Source of the DNA: Methylocystis parvus OBBP
Lineage (GTDB): Bacteria > Pseudomonadota > Alphaproteobacteria > Rhizobiales > Beijerinckiaceae
NCBI RefSeq assembly: GCF_027571405.1
Contig: NZ_CP092968.1
Location: 2,232,001-2,296,000 of the forward strand
Reading direction: 5' to 3'
Length of the DNA stretch: 64,000 nt
Both the position numbers and the translations under genes were made by a program. Numbering within the stretch: position 1 is the stretch's first letter; every line of letters starts with the position of its first letter. Under the pieces are notes generated by a model. The model did no database searches. It was not told the origin of the DNA and saw nothing but the letters and a program-made list of their open reading frames with translations. Shown here piece by piece: positions 1 through 7,917 of the stretch.

Positions 1-295
1 TGCCTCTCGGGACCTTGTCCTGTCGTGCGCATTGCAGGACGAGATCGCGCCGGGAGAGGTGAAGCCAGTAAATTACTTCGAGCTGCGGGTAGCGCGAGAT
101 CCCCGTCAGGGCCTCTCGCCAAATCTCATCTAGTATGATTTGACAGAGCGGGCCGTCCATTTGCCCCTGTCGCGGGCAATCGGCTCGGGTTTTCCATGGG
201 GTTTCTATCCTTCCGATAAAGGCGATGCCCGCATCCTCGGTAGCTCGCCAGGGAACGACGACCTCTCCGGGACGGATTTCATTGTCACTATTCAT
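1..295 (-). CDS. trmO: TrmO/TsaA-family tRNA m6t6A37 methyltransferase (partial)
   Basis: The first 98 codons are present and the gene runs off the left edge. The N-terminus carries the family signature GRIETPWKTRADCPRQ at about residues 27-42, where the TrmO beta-barrel binds S-adenosylmethionine. TrmO proteins N6-methylate threonylcarbamoyladenosine 37 of tRNA. The ATG at 295 has a weak AGG about 9 nt upstream. The gene reads in the same direction as vnfA, whose 3' end lies 222 nt upstream, so it may be transcribed with vnfA. I recall TsaA-type genes near nitrogenase loci, but a nitrogenase role is only inference. I saw no sigma-54 promoter in the 222-nt gap. Confidence 0.85.
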   Translation of the reverse strand, partial: MNSDNEIRPGEVVVPWRATEDAGIAFIGRIETPWKTRADCPRQGQMDGPLCQIILDEIWREALTGISRYPQLEVIYWLHLSRRDLVLQCARQDKVPRG

Positions 296-517
296 AGGGT
301 CGAACCTGGCTCATATGATCGGCTCCAGACTATACTCGTTCCCGGCAGGAATAGGAGGCGCAACGATGCATCGTCGCGGCCTCTCGGAAACAATTCTCGT
401 TTTTTATGAGCATCTCGCATTGCAAGGGCAAGAAGCCTTGATCAAAGCCGTCATTATTCGGAGCTGCGATTAATCTGCAAGTTGCGATTGCTGCCCGTTC
501 TACAGGCTTCTCGCGCT

Positions 518-2212
518 TTACGCCTGAGCGTGTGCGTGAAAGTTTTTGTGATCGAGACTATATTTGGCGAGGCGCAATCCGAGAATGCGTCGGGTCAGGC
601 CAAGAGATTTGGCGGCTTCTGTCGTGTTGCCGTGATGAACCTTGAGCGCTTCAACGATCATTTCATATTCAATCGCGCTGAGGCGCGCTTCGAGCGTACC
701 CTTGGATTCGACCTCTTCAAGGATGGGCATTTGCAGAGAAGGCGGCAAATTATATCCATGGATCACGCCGTCGTCTGAGAGAATTATCGCCCGCTCGATG
801 ATATTTTCAAGCTCGCGCACATTCCCTGGCCAGTGATACGCCAAGAGCATATTTATGGCTGACGTGGAGATTCGTTTTATTTCAACTCCGAGCGAATGCG
901 CGAAATTTCCGACGAAGTGGTCCGCCAATGCGATGATGTCGTTTCCGCGCTCCCGCAAAGGCGGTATCGTAATCGGAAAGACGTTCAGACGGTAATAGAG
1001 GTCCTCCCGGAAAGTTCCTTTTTCGACCATCTCGGGAAGATCTCTGTTCGTTGCGGCGAGGATCCGCAGGTCCACCTTTATCTGAGCGTTTCCGCCCACG
1101 CGCTCGAAGGTCTTTTCCTGAAGGACGCGAAGGAGCTTGGCCTGGACCGGCAGGGAAAGTTCGCCGACTTCGTCCAGAAAAATCGTGCCGCCATGCGCCT
1201 CTTCGAAACGTCCCTTTCGAGAACCGACGGCGCCGGTGAAGGAGCCTTTCTCATGTCCGAACAGCTCGCTCTCAATGACGCTTTCGGGGAGCGCCGCACA
1301 ATTGAATTTTACGAACGGGCCTTTCGACGCACGGCTATTATAATGGATGGCGCTCGCAACCAATTCCTTACCGACGCCGCTCTCGCCGAGAATGAGAACG
1401 GTCGTCTTCGTGCGTGATACGCGGTCGATCAGCTTGTACACGTCTTGCATGGGCTTGGAGTTGCCGATGATGTTCGTTGGTTTGAACTGGGCTTTCAAGG
1501 CGCTTCGAAGGCGCCTGTTCTCATTTTCAAGCGCGACCTTTTCAACGTTTTCCAGCAAATAGAGTTCGACCGCTTGCGCCGTCATCGTGGCGAGAATCGA
1601 CAAAACCTCGACATCCATTTTAAGCAGCCTGGCGTCGTCATAGATGCGCTCCGCGCTTATTGTGCCGAGCACTTTCTTGCTTCGCACGATGGGGACGCAG
1701 ATAAAGCTGAGCTTCTGATCAGCTGGTTTTGTTCGGCTGCCGGTACGGTCGAGAAAACTGGGTTCGTCGCCTATTCGGGGAACGACGATAGCTTGTCCGG
1801 TCTCGACAACCTTTCCGGTAATGCCCTCGCCAAGGAAGTAAACCCCCTTCGCCTGCTCTTCTTCGCTCAATCCGAAGCTTTGGTGAATAAATATATTGCC
1901 CGATCCGGGCTCGAATAGCGTCACCATCGCGCGCACGACATTCATGTGCTTCTGGAGCATTTCGAGAAGTATTTGCAGGGTCTCCCCCAGATTTTCGGCG
2001 CCGACAGAAATTCGACCCATTTCGTTCATGAAAGGAAGCACGTTGGTGCGGCATTCTCCCAAATCGCAATCGCAGATATGGGGTTCAAATTTCTTTCGGT
2101 TGTTTTCAATCGTCAGAGGCCGAGAAGCCTCCGCATTGAAGTCCTTCGCCACGGCGACATCCTTCCTTGCTGCCAACCGATTTGTTGACGTCGTAATACG
2201 CAGGCTGCCCAT
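518..2212 (-). CDS. vnfA: VnfA, sigma-54-dependent activator of V-nitrogenase genes
   Basis: A 564-aa enhancer-binding protein. An N-terminal segment has CDCDLGEC (Cys47, Cys49, Cys54), exactly the CxCx4C spacing that holds the Fe-S cluster of Azotobacter VnfA. A GAF domain (about 65-215) and a sigma-54 AAA+ domain (about 245-480, Walker A GESGVGKE, GSFTGA in place of the usual GAFTGA, ATNRDL) follow. A Fis-type helix-turn-helix near the C-terminus reads NTTEAAKSLGLTRRILG. The linker between the AAA+ and HTH domains has no cysteine, unlike oxygen-sensitive alphaproteobacterial NifA. That, plus vnfDGK nearby, supports VnfA over NifA. An alternative GTG start at 2152 has a better ribosome-binding site (AAGGAAGG). 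It has its own -24/-12 promoter with an overlapping Mo-box. Confidence 0.92.
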   Translation of the reverse strand: MGSLRITTSTNRLAARKDVAVAKDFNAEASRPLTIENNRKKFEPHICDCDLGECRTNVLPFMNEMGRISVGAENLGETLQILLEMLQKHMNVVRAMVTLFEPGSGNIFIHQSFGLSEEEQAKGVYFLGEGITGKVVETGQAIVVPRIGDEPSFLDRTGSRTKPADQKLSFICVPIVRSKKVLGTISAERIYDDARLLKMDVEVLSILATMTAQAVELYLLENVEKVALENENRRLRSALKAQFKPTNIIGNSKPMQDVYKLIDRVSRTKTTVLILGESGVGKELVASAIHYNSRASKGPFVKFNCAALPESVIESELFGHEKGSFTGAVGSRKGRFEEAHGGTIFLDEVGELSLPVQAKLLRVLQEKTFERVGGNAQIKVDLRILAATNRDLPEMVEKGTFREDLYYRLNVFPITIPPLRERGNDIIALADHFVGNFAHSLGVEIKRISTSAINMLLAYHWPGNVRELENIIERAIILSDDGVIHGYNLPPSLQMPILEEVESKGTLEARLSAIEYEMIVEALKVHHGNTTEAAKSLGLTRRILGLRLAKYSLDHKNFHAHAQA

Positions 2213-2332
2213 ACATTGATTTGAGGGGCTGCCCGGAATTTATCGACGCCATCCCGGCGCCTTCAGCGAAACATATCCTATCCCTCTGAAGGATAAGCAA
2301 AACTCTCAGCCGATTAGACCGAGGCGCCAAGC

Positions 2333-2361
2333 ATCGCTATGTATTCAATTTATATTACGCA
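2333..2361. promoter_or_regulatory. Mo-box (ModE/MopA site) over the vnfA promoter
   Basis: ATCGCTATGTA, a 7-nt spacer, then TATATTACG. The left half matches the ModE half-site ATCGCTATATA at 10 of 11 positions, and the right half is its near-inverse. It covers the -12 element and predicted start site of the vnfA sigma-54 promoter, so a bound molybdate-sensing regulator would block transcription. This matches the established Mo repression of anfA by MopA/MopB in Rhodobacter capsulatus. No modE gene is in the window. Confidence 0.72.
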
Positions 2362-2373
2362 ATATCTGTGCCA
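2359..2373 (-). promoter_or_regulatory. sigma-54 promoter of vnfA
   Basis: Read on the minus strand: TGGCAC, five bases, TTGC, with exact -24/-12 spacing and full consensus. The predicted start is near 2348, giving a leader of about 135 nt before the vnfA ATG. No GTAC-type VnfA box or TGT-N10-ACA NifA box was found just upstream, so the activator of this promoter is unclear. Confidence 0.8.
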
Positions 2374-2429
2374 AACTGATGGTTGCGCCGCCGCCAGCCG
2401 CCAATTTTACAAGGCGCGCAAATCGCCGA

Positions 2430-2981
2430 TTACAGCCGCCCCACGAATTGCCAAGGATCCGGTCGTTCCAGTTGCTTTTCCGCCGCGGAGGCGGGCGTTC
2501 CCAAATATAAGAACCCAACGATCTGCGTGTCCGCGTCAAGGCTCAGCAGCCGGTGTAGATTTCTGTCAAACATTGGCCAGCCCGATCGCCAGATACCGCC
2601 AAAGCCTTGCGCAAGCGCCGCCATCTGCATCGCCATGACGGCGCATCCGGCGCTGAGTTCTTGTTCGAACCGTTTCACGACCGTGCTCGGGCGATAAACC
2701 GCCGCGACGACGATGACCATTGGCGCCCGCAACGGCATCTTCGGCGCGCGTTCGATAACGTTAGGCGGCTGGCCGGAAAGGGACGCCGCTTCGGCCATCA
2801 TCTCGCCGAGGCGCTCGAGTCCGTCGCCCGTCGCGATGAGAAATCGGAACGGCCGTAGCCTTTGGAAATCGGGCACGCGAAGCGCAGCATGCAGGATTGT
2901 CTCCAGCGCTTCGCCGGCGGGCGCAGGCTCCGTCAAAGCGGTGCATGAGCGTCGTTCTAAGAGCAGCGTCAGCGCATCCAT
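2430..2981 (-). CDS. nitroreductase-family flavoprotein
   Basis: 183 aa, the size of short YdjA-type nitroreductases. The N-terminus MDALTLLLERRSC carries the RRS motif that contacts FMN, and a GFGGIWRSGW stretch near residue 130 fits the C-terminal FMN/substrate region. Such enzymes are FMN-dependent NAD(P)H oxidoreductases. The start overlaps the 3' end of the orphan ABC ATPase by 13 nt, making it the last gene of the five-gene leftward operon that starts at 6781. Inference: it could reduce a metal or ligand handled by that operon, for example vanadate(V) to vanadyl(IV), but nothing in the sequence shows the substrate. Confidence 0.85.
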   Translation of the reverse strand: MDALTLLLERRSCTALTEPAPAGEALETILHAALRVPDFQRLRPFRFLIATGDGLERLGEMMAEAASLSGQPPNVIERAPKMPLRAPMVIVVAAVYRPSTVVKRFEQELSAGCAVMAMQMAALAQGFGGIWRSGWPMFDRNLHRLLSLDADTQIVGFLYLGTPASAAEKQLERPDPWQFVGRL

Positions 2982-3991
2982 CTTACCTCAAATTTTTCGT
3001 CATCGATTGTCTCCCCGACGCGAAGACGCTGGCGCACTTCCGTGAAACGGGCGTCAAGCCGTTGCAGCTCCACGAGACAGGCGCGTTCACGCGCGCTTGT
3101 CTGAATGATTTTGGCGATCGCGCCGTGTCGGATAACGACCCTCTTGTCTCCCATGAGCGCCAGGATGGGGTCGTGCGTGGAAATCAGGACAATCTTTTCT
3201 CTCGCGACGAGGAGATCGAGCGCACGACGCCTGTCTATTCCAGCGTTCTCAATCTCATCGATGAGAACGATCGGCGACGCCGACAGCAAGGCCGTGTCGG
3301 CAATCATCAAGGCGCGACTTTGACCTCCGCTGAGCTGGGTCAGCGGCGTTTCCGCCGTGAACCGTTCGCCTGCCAATTCATTGCCGCAGACGATAACATC
3401 CGCGACGACGCCGTCCGCGTCCGTCGCTTGTCGACATTCCGCGTGCATCGTCAGAAACTCTCCGACTCCAAGATCCATGACGAAATTCATGTTCTGAGAG
3501 ACCTGGGCGATTAATCCATGATTGGAGCCGAATCGTAGCGTGGGATCGGGCTTCGCCCCGTTGATCAGAACCTTGCGCTTCGATGGCGTGTCGCCCTGAG
3601 CCAGGCATTCTATATCCGCCAAAAGCCGGCTCTTGCCCGACCCCGTCGGGCCCACGATGCAAACGATCTCGCCAACGGCGATCTCGAGGTCGAACGCTTC
3701 AGCGCCGCCGAATTTGTCGACGCCTGCAATCAAAGACAGAGCCTTTAGCGAAAAATCGAGCGGCCCTCTCAGGGTCTCGGACTGGCGAACGAGCGTCTCG
3801 ACATGGGTGCATAAATTCTCGATGCTCAGGCCAGCGCGATTGAGCTTCGTCAGATCCAGCGTCTCGAGCCAGGATGCGAAGTCCATGTCGGGCTTCGGCT
3901 CGCTTGGATCGGCGAGCCTCAATACATGGGCGATGCCCGGATGCAACGCCTGCAAGTCGCCGAGCGAACGTGTGGGAAGATCGGCGATCAT
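2969..3991 (-). CDS. orphan ABC-type ATPase of the vnf metal-handling operon
   Basis: 340 aa. An unusual N-terminal helical stretch of about 90 residues precedes one ABC ATPase domain: Walker A GPTGSGKS (114-121), signature LSGGQ (about 220-224), Walker B IVLIDE and a switch histidine in STHD. The C-terminal tail is charged. No permease gene is in the operon, so this may not be a classical transporter subunit; soluble ABC ATPases can drive assembly or release steps. The start overlaps the stop of the HypB-like GTPase gene (ATGA), implying translational coupling, and the next gene overlaps its own end. Exact function unknown. Confidence 0.85.
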   Translation of the reverse strand: MIADLPTRSLGDLQALHPGIAHVLRLADPSEPKPDMDFASWLETLDLTKLNRAGLSIENLCTHVETLVRQSETLRGPLDFSLKALSLIAGVDKFGGAEAFDLEIAVGEIVCIVGPTGSGKSRLLADIECLAQGDTPSKRKVLINGAKPDPTLRFGSNHGLIAQVSQNMNFVMDLGVGEFLTMHAECRQATDADGVVADVIVCGNELAGERFTAETPLTQLSGGQSRALMIADTALLSASPIVLIDEIENAGIDRRRALDLLVAREKIVLISTHDPILALMGDKRVVIRHGAIAKIIQTSARERACLVELQRLDARFTEVRQRLRVGETIDDEKFEVRWMR

Positions 3992-4686
3992 GTCGCTGTC
4001 CCCCCGAAAGATATCTTCCGAACGTTGCCTCTTTGGTGATCCGTGCCGATCGACGTCTCGCCGATGCAATACGGACATACGGCGGAAGGCATGGAAAATC
4101 GCAACCGGCTGCCGGCGAGGCTTTCGACATTCGGAGCGCTGATGAAATGATGCCCAAGCTCTGTCGCGCCCTGACCCGTAATTCCGTTGAACGACAAAAT
4201 CACCGCACGCGGATTCGCCGCACGGACATTGTAGGAAAACACCTCCCGCTCCGCCTGGCTGACGATGTCGCCCTTGGTGATGACGACGATGTCGGCGAGC
4301 TTCAGCATGGGACCGATCTTGCGCGGCGTGTGAACGCCCGAAAGCGCATCGACGACGCAAACGCCCAATACACCGTGAATATGGGGCGAGCATCGGTTGC
4401 AGAGGCCGGCGCTCTCGGCGATCAACAGATCGAAGTTCGATTTATGGCCCCATTCGACGCAATCATCGATATTGCTGACGAAATAGTGATCCGGGCACAG
4501 GCTTCCAGCGAGGCCCGTCACGATCGGCACGCCGGCTCTGGAATACAGAGCGTCATCCAAAGTGGAGAGCGAGTCGAATTTAACCGCGCCGACGTGACCC
4601 GCCGCGCTCTCGAGCCCCGCAATCGTCTTGAGGATGACGGAGGTCTTTCCGACGGAGGGCGGCCCTGCAACCGTCACAATGCGCAT
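3988..4686 (-). CDS. HypB/UreG/CobW-like GTPase with CPYC motif
   Basis: 232 aa. P-loop GPPSVGKTS (8-16), a central ESAGLCNRCSPH motif with two cysteines and a histidine suited to metal binding, and a base-recognition motif TKGD. A C-terminal CPYCIGET motif is followed by a conserved-looking GNVRKI segment. HypB and UreG load nickel into hydrogenase and urease using GTP, so this is likely a metallochaperone-type GTPase. Its start overlaps the end of the solute-binding-like gene by 13 nt and its stop overlaps the ABC ATPase start. In a vnf operon the natural hypothesis is vanadium or iron delivery to the cofactor pathway; that is inference. Confidence 0.85.
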   Translation of the reverse strand: MRIVTVAGPPSVGKTSVILKTIAGLESAAGHVGAVKFDSLSTLDDALYSRAGVPIVTGLAGSLCPDHYFVSNIDDCVEWGHKSNFDLLIAESAGLCNRCSPHIHGVLGVCVVDALSGVHTPRKIGPMLKLADIVVITKGDIVSQAEREVFSYNVRAANPRAVILSFNGITGQGATELGHHFISAPNVESLAGSRLRFSMPSAVCPYCIGETSIGTDHQRGNVRKISFGGTAT

Positions 4687-5759
4687 TGAAGGTTCTCCCC
4701 CATGAGCTCCCGGCTGTGGTGGAACATTGCGGCCGCAAGTTTTGCGTCATGCGCCGCCGCGCGATGGCGAAGATAGTCCCAGCCAAGAAAGTGGAGGCGC
4801 ACATTCTCGGGCAAGAAACGCTCTTTCCCGGGAACGACCGAGGGATAACGGTTCCGATCGAGCCAAGCTCCGGTTTCCTCGGAAAACAAATAGTCTGCGA
4901 ATGGCGAAACCCGCCGCTCATGCGCCGCTTGGGCCGTGAGCCAAAGGGGGAAGGCAAGTCCGCCTTCGCAGGGCCATACCACCATCGTGCGATCGCGCCG
5001 CGGGCACAGATCCGCCAGCGCCCAAGGCGCCACATAAATTGCGCCGGGCGAAGCCGCGGTTCCCGCAAAGCGCGGCATTTGCGCGGAATGCATTAGTTGA
5101 GAGACATTCTCGAGCAGCGACCGGTATCTCGAAAGGCCAAGCAATCTGAGCATGGCCAGAAGAAAAAAGAGATTGAACGAACGCCAGCGATCATGGTCGC
5201 CGCCCCGCCATCCGGAAAAGACAATTTCCCCACGGTAGATCGGATCGCAGAGTTGAGCCCATGCGGTCGGAATTGGACGGCTACCGAGCCTTTCGCGGTC
5301 AATCAACATCACAAAGGGCGCTGCCGCGTAAACGCCAATCCAAGCTTTAGGGTCGATCAAGCCAGCGTCGACAAACATCTTGGTTGCGCGACGTGGCTGA
5401 AGCGAGACAAAGGAGCCGGTTTCGACAAAATCGGCGTGAAAGGCGCGATTGAACGCATTCCCGTGCTCGGAGGAAACCAGGAACTTAGGAAAATCTTCGC
5501 GATTACGGATGAAGCGCAGGCGTTCCATCGGCGACGGCCCGCCTTGCCCCATGGGCAGGCAGCATTTGAGGGCGCTGCCGGCCTCCATGCGCTGCTGGGC
5601 GATCTGCGCGATATTGTCTCGCATCCGGGCCCGCAAGGGAACAGGGCAAGATCCAAGAAAATCCCAGCCCCGCGGCGCGGCGCGCGGCGCTGCCGGATCT
5701 CCAAAAAACCTCCGGACGGGGTCGAATTCGACCGAGAGGGGAATCGTCAGCGCACCCAT
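4674..5759 (-). CDS. solute-binding-protein-like protein without signal peptide
   Basis: 361 aa. Its closest resemblance is to periplasmic iron(III)-type solute-binding proteins, with segments such as PIPTAWAQLCDPIYRGEIVFSG and FADYLFSEETGAWL typical of that fold. The chosen ATG at 5759 has AGGA 9 nt upstream and overlaps the ATP-grasp stop by 13 nt. The N-terminus MGALTIPLSVEFDP is not a signal peptide, so the protein is probably cytoplasmic. An upstream in-frame ATG at 5891 would lie deep inside the ATP-grasp gene and adds no clear signal. Cys-Cys (LKCCLP) and several Met/His residues could bind metal. Together with the GTPase and the orphan ATPase it suggests an internal metal-relay machine. 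Confidence 0.75.
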   Translation of the reverse strand: MGALTIPLSVEFDPVRRFFGDPAAPRAAPRGWDFLGSCPVPLRARMRDNIAQIAQQRMEAGSALKCCLPMGQGGPSPMERLRFIRNREDFPKFLVSSEHGNAFNRAFHADFVETGSFVSLQPRRATKMFVDAGLIDPKAWIGVYAAAPFVMLIDRERLGSRPIPTAWAQLCDPIYRGEIVFSGWRGGDHDRWRSFNLFFLLAMLRLLGLSRYRSLLENVSQLMHSAQMPRFAGTAASPGAIYVAPWALADLCPRRDRTMVVWPCEGGLAFPLWLTAQAAHERRVSPFADYLFSEETGAWLDRNRYPSVVPGKERFLPENVRLHFLGWDYLRHRAAAHDAKLAAAMFHHSRELMGENLQCAL

Positions 5760-6781
5760 CGTCGCGTTTCCTGCTCTCGCGCCTGCCGCTGTAGAGAAAA
5801 TTCCACAACGTGCCCCAGAATGTCCTTTTGACTGAGCCCCCATTGCGACCCGGCAAGACATACGGCGCCACTTCGTCCGATATGGCAGCACAAATTAAAT
5901 TCCAGGAAAATTCGACGGCCGGTCGACGGATCAATTCGATAATCGAGCCGCATATAGTCGACAGCTCCCACGCCCGCCCAAAGGGCGCCAACGTCATCAC
6001 GCAGAAGCGGCTCAAGGTCGCCGACGTCGATCAGCCGATAACCGAGCGGATCGTCTCGCTTTAGATCCTCGGTGACGATCGCGCCCAAGCGATCCGAGAT
6101 TGGCTGGACGAAGCCGAGGACGATCGGTTCGGCTCCCCCAAGGACAGGAACCGTCACGTCAATTCCGGAAACATATTGTTCCACGAGCACCGTCATGCCG
6201 CGAGCGAAGAAGGCCTTCGCGACCTCAGCGACGCCGCGCCAGTCCTCCTGTATCGAACTCTCGGACACCCCCTCGGACGCGGCGCCGAAACGGTTCTTGA
6301 CGAAGTACGGGCCTTCGAACGGCGCGTTCGCGCCGATATCCCGTTCGCAAGAGAAGATTGCGCCCGGCGCCACCGGCAGGCCAATGGCGGCTGCGAAGTT
6401 TTTGCTTAGCCATTTGTCCTCCGCGAGCGCGCGTATGTTCGGCTTGGCGCCGATATGCGGCAGGCGGAGAAACTCGCATGTGGAGGCGACGAAGATCTCC
6501 GGATTGTCGAAGGGCGCCCGATTATAGAGCGAGAAGACCAGATCGACGGATGAACCGAGAGCGTAGAGCGCTCGAAACTCGCGTGACGTCGCGACCGCAT
6601 AGCCAAGCTCCCGCAGGGTCATCCAAATGCGATGATAATAAGCGGGATATCCTCCGTCTCCGGGGAAGGAGGCTGGCTCGTAATTCGGCGCGAGCGGCGC
6701 CGAACGCGCGAGAAAGAAGATGCGCGTCCCGGTCGCTTTCGGCGGTTTCAACATCGCGTTTGCAAGATCCTGTCCCTGCAT
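5747..6781 (-). CDS. ATP-grasp ligase (D-Ala-D-Ala ligase-like)
   Basis: 344 aa. ATP-grasp features in order: ALAEDKWLSKNFAAAIGLP (linker helix), PYFVKNRFGAASEGV (ATP-binding Lys and glycine-rich loop), VLVEQYVSGIDVTVPVLG, and a final LEFNLCCHIG supplying Mg ligands. Enzymes of this fold join a carboxylate to an amine through an acyl-phosphate. The substrate is unknown; peptidoglycan synthesis is unlikely given the context. The ATG at 6781 is preferred over 6868 because AGAGGAG lies 7 nt upstream and a perfect sigma-54 promoter lies at 6810-6824, inside the longer version. First gene of the five-gene operon. Inference: it may build a small metal ligand or modify a cofactor precursor. Confidence 0.82.
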   Translation of the reverse strand: MQGQDLANAMLKPPKATGTRIFFLARSAPLAPNYEPASFPGDGGYPAYYHRIWMTLRELGYAVATSREFRALYALGSSVDLVFSLYNRAPFDNPEIFVASTCEFLRLPHIGAKPNIRALAEDKWLSKNFAAAIGLPVAPGAIFSCERDIGANAPFEGPYFVKNRFGAASEGVSESSIQEDWRGVAEVAKAFFARGMTVLVEQYVSGIDVTVPVLGGAEPIVLGFVQPISDRLGAIVTEDLKRDDPLGYRLIDVGDLEPLLRDDVGALWAGVGAVDYMRLDYRIDPSTGRRIFLEFNLCCHIGRSGAVCLAGSQWGLSQKDILGHVVEFSLQRQAREQETRRWVR

Positions 6782-6809
6782 CGACGCTCCTCTGTCAACG
6801 ACGCCGGGA

Positions 6810-6824
6810 GCAAGCAGCGCGCCA
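6810..6824 (-). promoter_or_regulatory. sigma-54 promoter of the ATP-grasp operon
   Basis: Minus strand TGGCGC, five bases, TTGC with exact spacing. The start is predicted near 6799, 18 nt before the chosen ATG, which also fixes that start codon. Confidence 0.75.
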
Positions 6825-6953
6825 ACTGCGATTTTGATAAAGTTGACGCGTGCGTTCTCCGACTGCATGCGCAGAGCAATCGATCGGACCCCGCAAAAGG
6901 CCTACGTAATTGAAGACCCCGCGTTCATTGCGGAGCAGATGCGGCTCCAGGGC

Positions 6954-6967
6954 GTACATTGTGGAAC
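6954..6967. promoter_or_regulatory. VnfA box between divergent operons
   Basis: GTAC-ATTGTG-GAAC, the same layout as the A. vinelandii vnfH upstream activator site (GTAC-N6-GAAC). It lies about 65 nt upstream of the rightward -24 element and about 130 nt from the leftward one, so one site can serve both operons. Confidence 0.68.
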
Positions 6968-7031
6968 GCCCATAGGTGACCACAACGCGTTAAACTCCTG
7001 ACTTCCAGCGCCTCCAGCCGGGGCCGGCCAC

Positions 7032-7046
7032 TGGCGCGTTTCCTGC
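7032..7046 (+). promoter_or_regulatory. sigma-54 promoter of the PhnCDE-like operon
   Basis: TGGCGC, five bases, CTGC with correct -24/-12 spacing. The start is predicted near 7058, giving a leader of about 54 nt. Confidence 0.65.
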
Positions 7047-7111
7047 TCCTCACCGAAGGATGGGCTCCATTGCCGAGGAGACATCTCGGCATTCCCATCG
7101 CAGGAGCCGTC

Positions 7112-7888
7112 ATGAACATGCATGTCAAGCCGCGCGAAAATTTACGCTGCGCGTCCATGACGGTCACGGACCTCAGCCTGGAACGCAACGGACGTCTTAT
7201 CCTGGACAAAGCGCGGTTGAGCATTGACCAAGGACAGATAACGGCGATTGTCGGCCCCTCCGGCGCTGGAAAGAGCAGTCTGATTCATGTTCTTAATGGG
7301 AGCATCACGCCGACGAGCGGCGTGATCCACGCGACTGACCTCGGACCCTTGTCGAGCCCTACGACTTGGGAGCGCATGCGAAAACGCACGGGGACGATAT
7401 TTCAGGGCAACGCGCTGATCGGACGCCTGCCCGCTTTAGACAATGTTTTGAGCGGCCTGGTGGATACGCGCCATCCCCTCTCCCTCCTGCCCTGGTCGCG
7501 CGTTGCGCGCGCGCGCGCCATGGACGCCCTTCGCCAGGTCGATTTGCTCGACCGCGCGTTCGAGCGAACGGAAAACCTTTCGGGCGGTGAACAGCAGCGT
7601 GTGGGGATCGCCCGGGCGCTGGCGCGACAACCCCGTCTTCTCTTCGCGGACGAGCCGTTCTCAGCTTTAGATCGACCGCTTGCGATGCGGTTTTGTGAGC
7701 TCTTCGCCGCCTCGACGCGAGAGACCGGCCGCACAGTTGTTCTCGTCACACATCAGCTCGATCTGGCGCGCGCCTTTGCCGACAGAGTCATCGGTCTCAG
7801 ATCCGGCCGAATCGCCTTCGACGGTCCCACGACTTTGTTCGACAAGGAGGCGGAACGATACGTTTTCAGCGGCAACAGCAATCTATGA
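7112..7888 (+). CDS. PhnC-like ABC importer ATPase (candidate vanadate uptake)
   Basis: 258 aa from the ATG at 7112 (GGAG 5 nt upstream); an earlier in-frame start at 7070 lacks a good site. Walker A GPSGAGKSS, signature LSGGEQQR, Walker B LLFADEP and H-loop VTHQ are all present, in a PhnC-type sequence. PhnC proteins energise uptake of phosphonate and related oxyanions. It begins the operon that contains the binding protein, the permease and three nitrogenase-maturation genes, and sits opposite the ATP-grasp operon across a VnfA box. Vanadate is a structural analogue of phosphate, so vanadate is the best guess for the substrate; phosphonate or phosphite cannot be excluded. Confidence 0.85.
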   Translation: MNMHVKPRENLRCASMTVTDLSLERNGRLILDKARLSIDQGQITAIVGPSGAGKSSLIHVLNGSITPTSGVIHATDLGPLSSPTTWERMRKRTGTIFQGNALIGRLPALDNVLSGLVDTRHPLSLLPWSRVARARAMDALRQVDLLDRAFERTENLSGGEQQRVGIARALARQPRLLFADEPFSALDRPLAMRFCELFAASTRETGRTVVLVTHQLDLARAFADRVIGLRSGRIAFDGPTTLFDKEAERYVFSGNSNL

Positions 7889-7917
7889 AGGATCGACCCA
7901 AAATAGGAGAGCGGGAC

